Translations under genes and position numbers: made by a program
Notes under the pieces: model-generated
Told to the model about the DNA's origin: nothing
Seen by the model: only the letters and a program-made list of their open reading frames with translations
Database searches by the model: none
Part shown: positions 53,904 through 64,000 of the stretch, in pieces
Position numbering within the stretch: position 1 is the first letter of the stretch
How the letters are laid out: every line of letters begins with the position of its first letter
From: Hyperoodon ampullatus
Taxonomy: Eukaryota > Chordata > Mammalia > Artiodactyla > Ziphiidae
Length of the DNA: 64,000 bases
Reading direction: 5' to 3'
Assembly (NCBI GenBank): GCA_949752795.1
Contig: CATKHW010000426.1
Coordinates: forward strand, 62,001 to 126,000

Positions 53904-54830
53904 GGACGGGCACATATCACTGTAATTTCCCGGAAGGAAAAAGAATTAACCAAATTCTCAGCCACCCACCGGGAACCAGTATAGGTCCTGAACCAAAATT
54001 TTGGACTTGCGGTCAGCTCACCATAAACGAGTTGAAAAATGGAGCTCAGGGGCACAGCAATTCACAAACTGGCCGAGTAATAAAGGACACCTATCGTCCA
54101 AAAATCTGTTGACGGAAGGCAACGAGGCGGACTTGAAAGCGAGGCAGAATAGCAGGAAACAGATTTCAAGAGGTACGTTGGAATCGCCTTTAAAGCACAG
54201 GAAGAGGAGCACAACTTCGACAATGATGCACTTGGCCAAAAAGGGCGTATGCGTTTTCTCCTGAATATATTCAGGAGAAAACGCATACGCCCTTTTTGGC
54301 CAAGCAAGCAAGCAGGCAATGCAAATCTGCACTACAAAGAAGTATCACTTCCCACCGGTCAAAAGGGACATCCCCAAAATGTGTAAGAACAAGAAAGGCA
54401 AGACAGGCCCTGGAGAAGAGGGAGCCTTGTTATGCTGATGGGCGGGATGTAAATTGCCAACTGCCTCTCTGGAGGAGTGCATTCTGTTCCCTAAAACAAG
54501 TAAAGAACAGAGCTACAGAGCCAAGGGCACTACCAGTCTAGGGAATATACCTTGGGAAAACTGAAAATCAATAAGACAGAGCCACCCCAAAATTTAGGGC
54601 TGCACTGCATACAAGGACCTCAACTTGGATACACCTTAAGTATCCCAGAAAATATAAACATGGTTCAAAAAATTGTGGTACTTACGTACGATGGAATATC
54701 CCTCAGCCATGAAATCAATGTCATAAGACCAGTAGCAGCAAAATGGGTGGATTCAGGTACGATGATTCTAAGTGAAATAAGTCACACAGAAAAAGAAACT
54801 TATCATAAGATATCACTTATGAAGATCCTG
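53280..54830 (+). repeat. 1.5-kb patch repeated three units downstream, first copy
   Basis: The end of unit 31 and the first half of unit 32 match 58497-60047 at an offset of 5,217 bp. Shared rare marks are CCATTTCATGGG, GTACCTCTCC, GGTTCGACTTTCC, GGAAGGAAAAAG, TTGACGGAAGG and GGAGAAGAGG. About eight differences are visible. Confidence 0.8.
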
Positions 54831-55642
54831 TAAACATGGCTACACTTGAACTGAGTTAGGAAAGAGAACAGTGTCTCACATTTAGAAAACACTCTTATAC
54901 CTGCTTAAGGGGGAAGGAGAGGTGGGGTGATGCATAAAACCAGAGTTTGATATAAGCACAGGTACCGTTCCAAAAACCAACTATGGAATAGACAAGACCT
55001 ACACCGTCCTCAGTGAAAGGGACTCAAAACCCCATATTTCCCGCAGAGGAAAATATCTGACTAGTAAGAATCATAAAACCTATGTATTGATATGTCTCCG
55101 TAAAGGAATCAAGTGTGTCTAGACTGGCATAAACATGGCAGCGAGAATCAGCTCAAACCCACTATAAAAAGGAATTACAAAAACAAAACAAAAAAACTGG
55201 GAAATTCTTTACAATTCCTTCAGGGTCTCTGATGAAAGCTGGAATGACCCTATCTACAACGACAGCTGGATGTGGCATAAGGAGGGACACTTGGGACTGA
55301 GACGATTGGTGAGATTGGGTGAGCAAATGCAGACCCTTTAAAGCAATAATGCATGGCACCCATTCCATGGGTCCGAACTCTCCAGGTTGAAGGGAATATT
55401 ACTACAGCTATAACATGTGCGGGAAACCTAGAGAACGGACACACTGTGAATACGAAAGGTTTCTAAAACTCAACGAATAAACCCTCTCCTGGTGCTCCGG
55501 ATTGACTTTCCGGCTGCTTTACTATCAACCTCCCAACTTGGAGAGACAGCCCATTTAACCTCTTGGTTCGCACAGGTTGCCAATTTGGCAGAGGATGAAA
55601 GGGAAGAGGGAGAACCAATGAGAGAGTAGCTGTTAGGCATTT
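53904..55642 (+). repeat. Satellite unit 32
   Basis: The head (CGGAAGGAAAAAG near 53930, TTGACGGAAGG near 54110, AGGAGCAC near 54205, GGAGAAGAGG near 54413) is shared with unit 35. The tail is that of units 27 and 30. Perfect palindrome at 54231-54304. Confidence 0.97.
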
Positions 55643-57381
55643 GGACGGGCACATATCACTGTAATTTCCCGGCAGGAAGAAGAATTAACCAAATTCTCAG
55701 CCACCCACCGGGAACCAGTATAGGTCCTGAACCAAAATTTTGGACTTGCGGTCAGCTCTCCAAAAACGAGTTGAAAAATGGAGCTCAGGGACACAGCAAT
55801 TCACAAACTGGCCGAGTAATAAAGGACAACTATCGTCCAAAAATCTGTTGAGGGAAGGCAACGAGGCGGACTTGAAAGCGAGGCAGAATAGCAGGAAACA
55901 GATTTCAAGAGGTACGTTGGAATCGCCTTTAAAGCACAGGAAGAGGGGCACAACTTCGACAATGATGCACTTGGCCAAAAAGGGCGTATGCGTTTTCTCC
56001 TGAATATATTCAGGAGAAAACGCATACGCCCTTTTTGGCCAAGCAAGCAAGGGGGCAATGCAAATCTGCACTACAAAGAAGTATCACTTCCCACCGGTCA
56101 AAAGGGACATCCACAAAATGTGTAAGAACAAGAAAGGCAAGACAGGCCCTGGAGAACAGGGAGCCTTGTTATGCTGATGGGCGGGATGTAAATTGCCAAC
56201 TGCCTCTCTGGAGGAGTGCATTGTGTTCCCTAAAACAAGTAAAGAACAGAGCTACAGAGCCAGGGGCACTACCAGTCTAGGGAATATACCTTGGGAAAAC
56301 TGAAAATCAATAAGACAGAGCCACCCCAAAATTTAGGGCTGCACTGCATACAAGGACCTCAACTTGGATACACCTTAAGTATCCCAGAAAATATAAACAT
56401 GGTTCAAAAAATTGTGGTACTTACGTACGATGGAATATCCCTCAGCCATGAAATCAATGTCATAAGACCAGTAGCAGCAAAATGGGTGGATTCAGGTACG
56501 ATGATTCTAAGTGAAATAAGTCACACAGAAAAAGAAACTTATCATAAGATATCACTTATGAAGATCCTGTAAACATGGCTACACTTGAACTGAGTTAGGA
56601 AAGAGAACAGTGTCTCACATTTAGAAAACACTCTTATACCTGCTTAAGGGGGAAGGAGAGGTGGGGTGATGCATAAAACCAGAGTTTGATATAAGCACAG
56701 GTACCGTTCCAAAAACCAACTATGGAATAGACAAGACCTACACCGTCCTCAGTGAAAGGGACTCAAAACCCCATATTTCCCGCAGAGGAAAGTATGTGAC
56801 TAGTAAGAATCTTAAAACCTATGTATTGATATGTCTCCGTAAGGGAATCAAGTGTGTCTAGACTGGCATAAACATGGCAGGGAGAATCAGCTCAAACTCA
56901 CTATAAAAAGGAATTTCAAAAACAAAACAAAAAAACGGGGAAATTCTTTACAATTCCTTCAGGGTCTCTGATGAAAGCTGGAATGACCCTATCTACAACG
57001 ACAGCTGGATGTGGCATAAGGAGGGACACTTGGGACTGAGACGATTGGTGAGATTGGGTGAGCAAATGCAGACCCTTTAAAGCAATAATGCATGGCACCC
57101 ATTCCATGGGTCCGAACTCTCCAGGTTGAAGGGAATATTACTACAGCTATAACATGTGCGGGAAACCTAGAGAACGGACACACTGTGAATACGAAAGGTT
57201 TCTAAAACTCAACGAATAAACCCTCTCCTGGTGCTCCGGATTGACTTTCCGGCTGCTTTACTATCAACCTCCCAACTTGGAGAGACAGCCCCTTTAACCT
57301 CTTGGTTCGCACTGGTTGCCAATTTGGCAGAGGATGAAAGGGAAGAGGGAGAACCAATGAGAGAGTAGCTGTTAGGCATTT
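55643..57381 (+). repeat. Satellite unit 33
   Basis: The body is like units 28 and 31. Private marks are AGTATGTGAC near 56792 and GGCAGGGAGAATC near 56876. CAAACTCACT near 56894 is shared with unit 35. The tail resembles unit 27 but keeps CCCCTTTAACC. Perfect palindrome at 55970-56043. Confidence 0.97.
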
Positions 57382-59120
57382 GGACGGGCACATATCACTG
57401 TAATTTCCCGGCAGGAAGAAGAATTAACCAAATTCTCAGACACCCACCGGGAACCAGTATAGGTCCTGAACCAAAATTTTGGACTTGCGGTCAGCTCTCC
57501 AAAAACGAGTTGAAAAATGGAGCTCAGGGACACAGCAATTCACAAACTGGCCGAGTAATAAAGGACAACTATCGTCCAAAAATCTGTTGAGGGAAGGCAA
57601 CGAGGCGGACTTGAAAGTGAGGCAGAATAGCAGGAAACAGATTTCAATAGGTACGTTGGAATCGCCTTTAAAGCACAGGAAGAGGGGCACAACTTCGACA
57701 ATGATGCACTTGGCCAAAAAGGGCGTATGCGTTTTCTCCTGAATATATTCAGGAGAAAACGCATACGCCCTTTTTGGCCAAGCAAGCAAGCGGGCAATGC
57801 AAATCTGCACTACAAAGAAGTATCACTTCCCACCGGTCAAAAGGGACATCCACAAAATGTGTAAGAACAAGAAAGGCAAGACAGGCCCTGGAGAACAGGG
57901 AGCCTTGTTATGCTGATGGGAGGGATGTAAATTGCCAACTGCCTCTCTGGAGGAGTGCATTGTGTTCCCTAAAACAAGTAAAGAACAGAGCTACAGAGCC
58001 AGGGGCACTACCAGTCTAGGGAATATACCTTGGGAAAACTGAAAATCAATAAGACAGAGCCACCCCAAAATTTAGGGCTGCACTGCATACAAGGACCTCA
58101 ACTTGGATACACCTTAAGTATCCCAGAAAATATAAACATGGTTCAAAAAATTGTGGTACTTACGTACGATGGAATATCCCTCAGCCATGAAATCAATGTC
58201 ATAAGACCAGTAGCAGCAAAATGGGTGGATTCAGGTACGATGATTCTAAGTGAAATAAGTCACACAGAAAAAGAAACTTATCATAAGATATCACTTATGA
58301 AGATCCTGTAAACATGGCTACACTTGAACTGAGTTAGGAAAGAGAACAGTGTCTCACATTTAGAAAACACTCTTATACCTGCTTAAGGGGGAAGGAGAGG
58401 TGGGGTGATGCATAAAACCAGAGTTTGATATAAGCACAGGTACCGTTCCAAAAACCAACTATGGAATAGACAAGACCTACACCGTCCTCAGTGAAAGGGA
58501 CTCAAAACCCCATATTTCCCGCAGAGGAAAGTATCTGACTAGTAAGAATCTTAAAACCTATGTATTGATATGTCTCCGTAAGGGAATCAAGTGTGTCTAG
58601 ACTGGCATAAACATGGCAGCGAGAATCAGCTCAAACCCACTATAAAAAGGAATTTCAAAAACAAAACAAAAAAACTGGGAAATTCTTTACAATTCCTTCA
58701 GGGTCTCTGATGAAAGCTGGAATGACCCTATCTACAACGACAGCTGGATGTGGCATAAGGAGGGACACTTGGGACTGAGACGATTGGTGAGATTGGGTGA
58801 GCAAATGCAGACCCTTTAAAGCAATAATGCATGGCACCCATTTCATGGGTCCGAACTCTCCAGGTTGAAGGGAATATTACTACAGCTATAACATGTGCGG
58901 GAAACCTAGGGAACGGACACACTGTGAATACGAAAGGTTTCTAAAACTCAACGCATAGTACCTCTCCTGGTGATCCGGTTCGACTTTCCGTCTGCTTTAC
59001 TATCAACCTCCCAACTTGAAGAGACAGCCCCTTTAACCTCTTGGTTCGCACAGGTTGCCAATTTGGCAGAGGATGAAAGGGAAGAGGGAGAACCAATGAG
59101 AGAGTAGCTGTTAGGCATTT
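57382..59120 (+). repeat. Satellite unit 34
   Basis: The head is like unit 31 (CTCAGACACCC) and the tail is like unit 31 (CCATTTCATGGG near 58838). Private changes are TTCAATAGGTACG near 57645 and AACTTGAAGAGAC near 59013. GATGGGAGGG near 57914 recurs in unit 36. Perfect palindrome at 57709-57782. Confidence 0.97.
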
Positions 59121-60047
59121 GGACGGGCACATATCACTGTAATTTCCCGGAAGGAAAAAGAATTAACCAAATTCTCAGCCACCCACCGGGAACCAGTATA
59201 GGTCCTGAACCAAAATTTTGGACTTGCAGTCAGCTCACCAAAAACGAGTTGAAAAATGGAGCTCAGGGGCACAGCAATTCACAAACTGGCCGAGTAATAA
59301 AGGACAACTATCGTCCAAAAATCTGTTGACGGAAGGCAACGAGGCGGACTTGAAAGCGAGGCAGAATAGCAGGAAACAGATTTCAAGAGGTACGTTGGAA
59401 TCGCCTTTAAAGCACAGGAAGAGGAGCACAACTTCGACAATGATGCACTTGGCCAAAAAGGGCGTATGCGTTTTCTCCTGAATATATTCAGGAGAAAACG
59501 CATACGCCCTTTTTGGCCAAGCAAGCAAGCAGGCAATGCAAATCTGCACTACAAAGAAGTATCACTTCCCACCGGTCAAAAGGGACATCCACAAAATGTG
59601 TAAGAACAAGAAAGGCAAGACAGGCCCTGGAGAAGAGGGAGCCTTGTTATGCTGATGGGCGGGATGTAAATTGCCAACTGCCTCTCTGGAGGAGTGCATT
59701 CTGTTCCCTAAAACAAGTAAAGAACAGAGCTACAGAGCCAAGGGCACTACCAGTCTAGGGAATATACCTTGGGAAAACTGAAAATCAATAAGACAGAGCC
59801 ACCCCAAAATTTAGGGCTGCACTGCATACAAGGACCTCAACTTGGATACACCTTAAGTATCCCAGAAAATATAAACATGGTTCAAAAAATTGTGGTACTT
59901 ACGTATGATGGAATATCCCTCAGCCATGAAATCAATGTCATAAGACCAGTAGCAGCAAAATGGGTGGATTCAGGTACGATGATTCTAAGTGAAATAAGTC
60001 ACACAGAAAAAGAAACTTATCATAAGATATCACTTATGAAGATCCTG
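58497..60047 (+). repeat. 1.5-kb patch repeated three units downstream, second copy
   Basis: Partner of 53280-54830, covering the end of unit 34 and the first half of unit 35. It lacks the private GGTTCGAACTC and GACACCTATCG of the first copy. Confidence 0.8.
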
Positions 60048-60859
60048 TAAACATGGCTACACTTGAAATGAGTTAGGAAAGAGAACAGTGTCTCACATTT
60101 AGAAAACACTCTTATACCTGCTTAAGGGGGAAGGAGAGGTGGGGTGATGCATAAAACCAGAGTTTGATATAAGCACAGGTACCGTTCCAAAAACCAACTA
60201 TGGAATAGACAAGACCTACACCGTCCTCAGTGAAAGGGACTCAAAACCCCATATTTCCCGCAGAGGAAAGTATCTGACTAGTAAGAATCTTAAAACCTAT
60301 GTATTGATATGTCTCCGTAAGGGAATCAAGTGTGTCTAGACTGGCATAAACATGGCAGCGAGAATCAGCTCAAACTCACTATAAAAAGGAATTTCAAAAA
60401 CAAAACTAAAAAACTGGGAAATTCTTTACAATTCCTTCAGGGTCTCTGATGAAACCTGGAATGACCCTATCTACAATGACAGCTGGATGTGGCATAAGGA
60501 GGGACACTTGGGACTGAGACGATTGGTGAGATTGGGTGAGCAAATGCAGACCCTTTAAAGCAATAATGCATGGCACCCATTCCATGAGTCCGAACTCTCC
60601 AGGTTGAAGGGAATATTACTACAGCTATAACATGTGCGGGAAACCTAGAGAACGGACACACTGTGAATATGAAAGGTTTCTAAAACTCAACGAATAGTCC
60701 CTCTCCTGGTGCTCCGGTTTGACTTTCCGTCTGCTTTACTATCAACCTCCCAACTTGGAGAGACAGCCCCTTTAACCTCTTGGTTCGCACAGGTTGCCAA
60801 TTTGGCAGAGGATGAAAGGGAAGAGGGAGAACCAATGAGAGAGTAGCTGTTAGGCATTT
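59121..60859 (+). repeat. Satellite unit 35
   Basis: Head as in unit 32, exactly 5,217 bp downstream. Private marks are CTTGCAGTC near 59223, AAAACTAAAAAAC near 60402, GAAACCTGG near 60452 and CATGAGTCC near 60583. Perfect palindrome at 59448-59521. Confidence 0.97.
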
Positions 60860-62597
60860 GGACGGGCACATATCACTCTAATTTCCCGGCAGGAAGAAGA
60901 ATTAACCAAATTCTCAGCCACCCACTGGGAACCAGTATAGGTCCTGAACCAAAATTTTGGACTTGCGGTCAGCTCACCAAAAACGAGTTGAAAAATGGAG
61001 CTCAGGGGCACAGCAATTCACAAACTGGCCGAGTAATAAAGGACAACTATCGTCCAAAAATCTGTTGAGGGAAGGCAACGAGGCGGACTTGAAAGCGAGG
61101 CAGAATAACAGGAAACAGATTTAAGAGGTACGTTGGAATCACCTTTAAAGCACAGGAAGAGGGGCACAAATTCGACAATGATGCACTTAGCCAAAAAGGG
61201 CGTATGCGTTTTCTCCTGAATATATTCAGGAGAAAACGCATACGCCCTTTTTGGCCAAGCAAGCAAGCGGGCAATGCAAATCTGCACTACAAAGAAGTAT
61301 CACTTCCCACCGGTCAAAAGGGACATCCACAAAATGTGTAAGAACAAGAAAGGCAAGACAGGCCCTGGAGAACAGGGAGCCTTGTTATGCTGATGGGAGG
61401 GATGTAAATTGCCAACTGCCTCTCTGGAGGAGTGCATTCTGTTCCCTAAAACAAGTAAAGAACAGAGCTACAGAGCCAAGGGCACTACCAGTCTAGGGAA
61501 TATACCTTGGGAAAACTGAAAATCAATAAGACAGAGCCACCCCAAAATTTAGGGCTGCACTGCATACAAGGACCTCAACTTGGATACACCTTAAGTATCC
61601 CAGAAAATATAAACATGGTTCAAAAAATTGTGGTACTAACGTACGATGGAATATCCCTCAGCCATGAAATCAATGTCATAAGACCAGTAGCAGCAAAATG
61701 GGTGGATTCAGGTACGATGATTCTAAGTGAAATAAGTCGCACAGAAAAAGAAACTTATCATAAGATATCACTTATGAAGATCCTGTAAACATGGCTACAC
61801 TTGAACTGAGTTAGGAAAGAGAACAGTGTCTCACATTTAGAAAACACTCTTATACCTGCTTAAGGGGGAAGGAGAGGTGGGGTGATGCATAAAACCAGAG
61901 TTTGATATAAGCACAGGTACCGTTCCAAAAACCAACTATGGAATAGACAAGACCTACACCGTCCTCAGTGAAAGGGACTCAAAACCCCATATTTCCCACA
62001 GAGGAAAATATCTGACTAGTAAGAATCTTAAAACCTATGTATTGATATGTCTCCGTAAGGGAATCAAGTGTGTCTAGACTGGCATAAACATGGCAGCGAG
62101 AATCAGCTCAAACCCACTATAAAAAGGAATTTCAAAAACGAAACAAAAAAACTGGGAAATTCTTTACAATTCCTTCAGGGTCTCTGATGAAAGCTGGAAT
62201 GACCCTATGTACAACGACAGCTGGATGTGGCATAAAGAGGGACACTTGGGACTGAGACGATTGGTGAGATTGGGTGAGCAAATGCAGACCCTTTAAAGCA
62301 ATAATGCATGGCACGCATTCCATGGGTCCGAACTCTCCAGGTTGAAGGGAATATTACTACAGCTATAACATGTGCGGGAAACCTAGAGAACGGACACACT
62401 GTGAATACGAAAGGTTTCTAAAACTCAAAGAATAGACCCTCTCCTGGTGCTCCGGTTTGACTTTCCGTCTGCTTTACTATCAACCTCCCAACTTGGAGAG
62501 ACAGCCCCTTTAACCTCTTGGTTCGCACAGGTTGCCAATTTGGCAGAGGATGAAAGGGAAGAGGGAGAACCAATGAGAGAGTAGCTGTTAGGCATTT
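60860..62597 (+). repeat. Satellite unit 36 (1,738 bp)
   Basis: Loses one C near 61122 (AGATTTAAGAGG). CACTCTAATTT near 60875 and AGAATAACAGG near 61102 are private, while CCACTGGG matches unit 13. Palindrome at 61186-61259 has one mismatch (CTTAGCC). From about 62,135 it follows the unit 13 tail. Confidence 0.97.
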
Positions 62598-64000
62598 GGA
62601 CGGGCACATATCACTGTAATTTCCCGGCAGGAAGAAGAATTAACCAAATTCTCAGCCACCCACCGGGAACCAGTATAGGTCCTGAACCAAAATTTTGGAC
62701 TTGCGGTCAGCTCACCAAAAACGAGTTGAAAAATGGAGCTCAGGGGCACAGCAATTCACAAACTGGCCGAGTAATAAAGGACAACTATCGTCCAAAAATC
62801 TGTTGAGGGAAGGCAACGAGGCGGACTTGAAAGCGAGGCAGAATAGCAGGAAACAGATTTCAAGAGGTACGTTGGAATCGCCTTTAAAGCACAGGAAGAG
62901 GGGCAAATCTTCGACAATGACGCACTTGGCCAAAAAGGGCGTATGCGTTTTCTCCTGAATATATTCAGGAGAAAACGCATACGCCCTTTTTGGCTAAGCA
63001 AGCAAGCGGGCAATGCAAATCTGCACTACAAAGAAGTATCACTTCCCACCGGTCAAAAGGGACATCCACAAAATGTGTAAGAACAAGAAACGCAAGACAG
63101 GCCCTGGAGAACAGGGAGCCTTGTTATGCTGATGGGCGGGATGTAAATTGCCAACTGCCTCTCTGGAGGAGTGCATTCTGTTCCCTAAAACAAGTAAAGA
63201 ACAGAGCTACAGAGCCAAGGGCACTACGAGTCTAGGGAATATACCTTGGGAAAATTGAAAATCAATAAGACAGAGCCACCCCAAAATTTAGGGCTGTACT
63301 GCATACAAGGACCTCAACTTGGATACACCTTAAATATCCCAGAAAATATAAACATGGTTCAAAAAATTGTGGTACTTACGTACGATGGAATATCCCTCAG
63401 CCATGAAATCAATGTCATAAGACCAGTAGCAGCAAAATGGGTGGATTCAGGTACGATGATTCTAAGTGAAATAAATCACACAGAAAAAGAAACTTATCAT
63501 AAGATATCACTTATGAAGATCCTGTAAACATGGCTACACTTGAACTGAGTTAGGAAAGAGAACAGTGTCTCACATTTAGAAAACACTCTTATACCTGCTT
63601 AAGGGGGAAGGAGAGGTGGGGTGATGCATAAAACCAGAGTTTGATATAAGCACAGGTACCGTTCCAAAAACCAACTATGGAATAGACAAGACCTACACCG
63701 TCCTCAGTGAAAGGGACTCAAAACCCCATATTTCCCGCAGAGGAAAATATCTGACTAGTAAGAATCTTAAAACCTATGTATTGATATGTCTCCGTAAGGG
63801 AATCAAGTGTGTCTAGACTGGCATAAACATGGCAGCGAGAATCAGCTCAAACCCACTATAAAAAGGAATTTCAAAAACAAAACAAAAAAACTGGGAAATT
63901 CTTTACAATTCCTTCAGGGTCTCTGATGAAAGCTGGAATGACCCTATCTACAACGACAGCTGGATGTGGCATAAGGAGGGACACTTGGGACTGAGACGAT
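62598..64000 (+). repeat. Satellite unit 37 (cut by window end)
   Basis: The first 1,403 bp of a unit. It shares the rare variants of unit 14 (AATGACGC, GGCTAAGC, AAACGCAAGAC, AAATTGAAAATC, ATAAATCACAC). Private changes are GGCAAATCTTCG near 62901, GGCTGTACTGC near 63292 and CTTAAATATCCC near 63330. Palindrome at 62925-62998 has one mismatch. Confidence 0.97.

Larger units (their letters stand above)
1..64000 (+). repeat. Tandem satellite array, 1,739-bp unit, about 36.8 copies
   Basis: The sequence returns to the same phase every 1,739 bp from the first base to the last, always in the same orientation. The landmark GGACGGGCAC (a few variants) opens every unit. Neighbouring units are about 98-99 % identical by eye. 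No foreign insertion interrupts the array, so the window lies inside a larger block with neither edge visible. Single sites such as KpnI GGTACC (1058-1063 in the first unit) recur once per unit and would give a 1.74-kb ladder. No gene is seen anywhere in the window. The repeat family is not recognised with certainty. Its length fits the common cetacean satellite, which is an inference from length alone. Confidence 0.99.

Noticed and set aside
1..64000. CENP-B box (TTCG, four bases, A, two bases, CGGG) on either strand
   Set aside because: I checked each CGGG and CCCG in the unit and none has the required TTCG and A spacing. A centromeric role is not supported by this motif.
1..64000. CRISPR array or ribosomal RNA gene repeat
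   Set aside because: Units are 1.74 kb with no repeat/spacer alternation. No rRNA core sequence or tRNA is recognisable.
1..64000. Endogenous retrovirus or LINE as the repeated unit
   Set aside because: No reverse-transcriptase, protease or gag-type motif is seen in any frame, and there are no long terminal repeats. The A-rich tract near 1270 alone is too little evidence.

Overview
The whole 64-kb window is one uninterrupted head-to-tail satellite array. The repeat unit is 1,739 bp. I count 36 complete units and a 37th cut by the window end (1,403 bp). All units lie on the same strand. I see no spacer, no inverted unit and no inserted transposon, and no protein gene, rRNA, tRNA or CRISPR array. 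Five units have small deletions: units 4, 22 and 36 lose 1 bp, and units 10 and 19 lose the same 2 bp. Neighbouring units differ by roughly 1-2 % (about 17 differences counted by eye between units 7 and 8). Many short reading frames exist, but they recur with the repeat, overlap on both strands and carry stops in some copies, so I treat none as a gene.

Organism: a large homogeneous satellite, CpG depleted but far from empty, points to a eukaryote, most likely a vertebrate, and to a long-read assembly of heterochromatin. The unit length fits the 'common cetacean satellite' (about 1.7-1.76 kb in baleen whales and non-delphinoid toothed whales). That is a guess from length and organisation only, because I cannot recall that sequence. 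Other mammals remain possible.

Layout inside each unit, counted from the GGACGGGCAC that opens the window: a 12-bp palindrome at 90-101; a perfect spacer-free 74-bp palindrome at 328-401; an open but apparently non-coding stretch at 601-930; a TATA-like element at 1260-1268 next to an A-rich tract to about 1292; and a variable segment at about 1565-1613. Between units there is a second layer of structure. An 8.4-kb stretch (units 7-11) recurs nine units downstream with only six differences seen. A mosaic two- and three-unit pattern occupies about 45-60 kb. Units 13/14 and 36/37 share rare variants across 40 kb. Several patches are shorter than one unit. This is the footprint of unequal exchange and gene conversion acting on the array. 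The most unusual signal is the 74-bp palindrome, kept perfect in 21 of 37 units.
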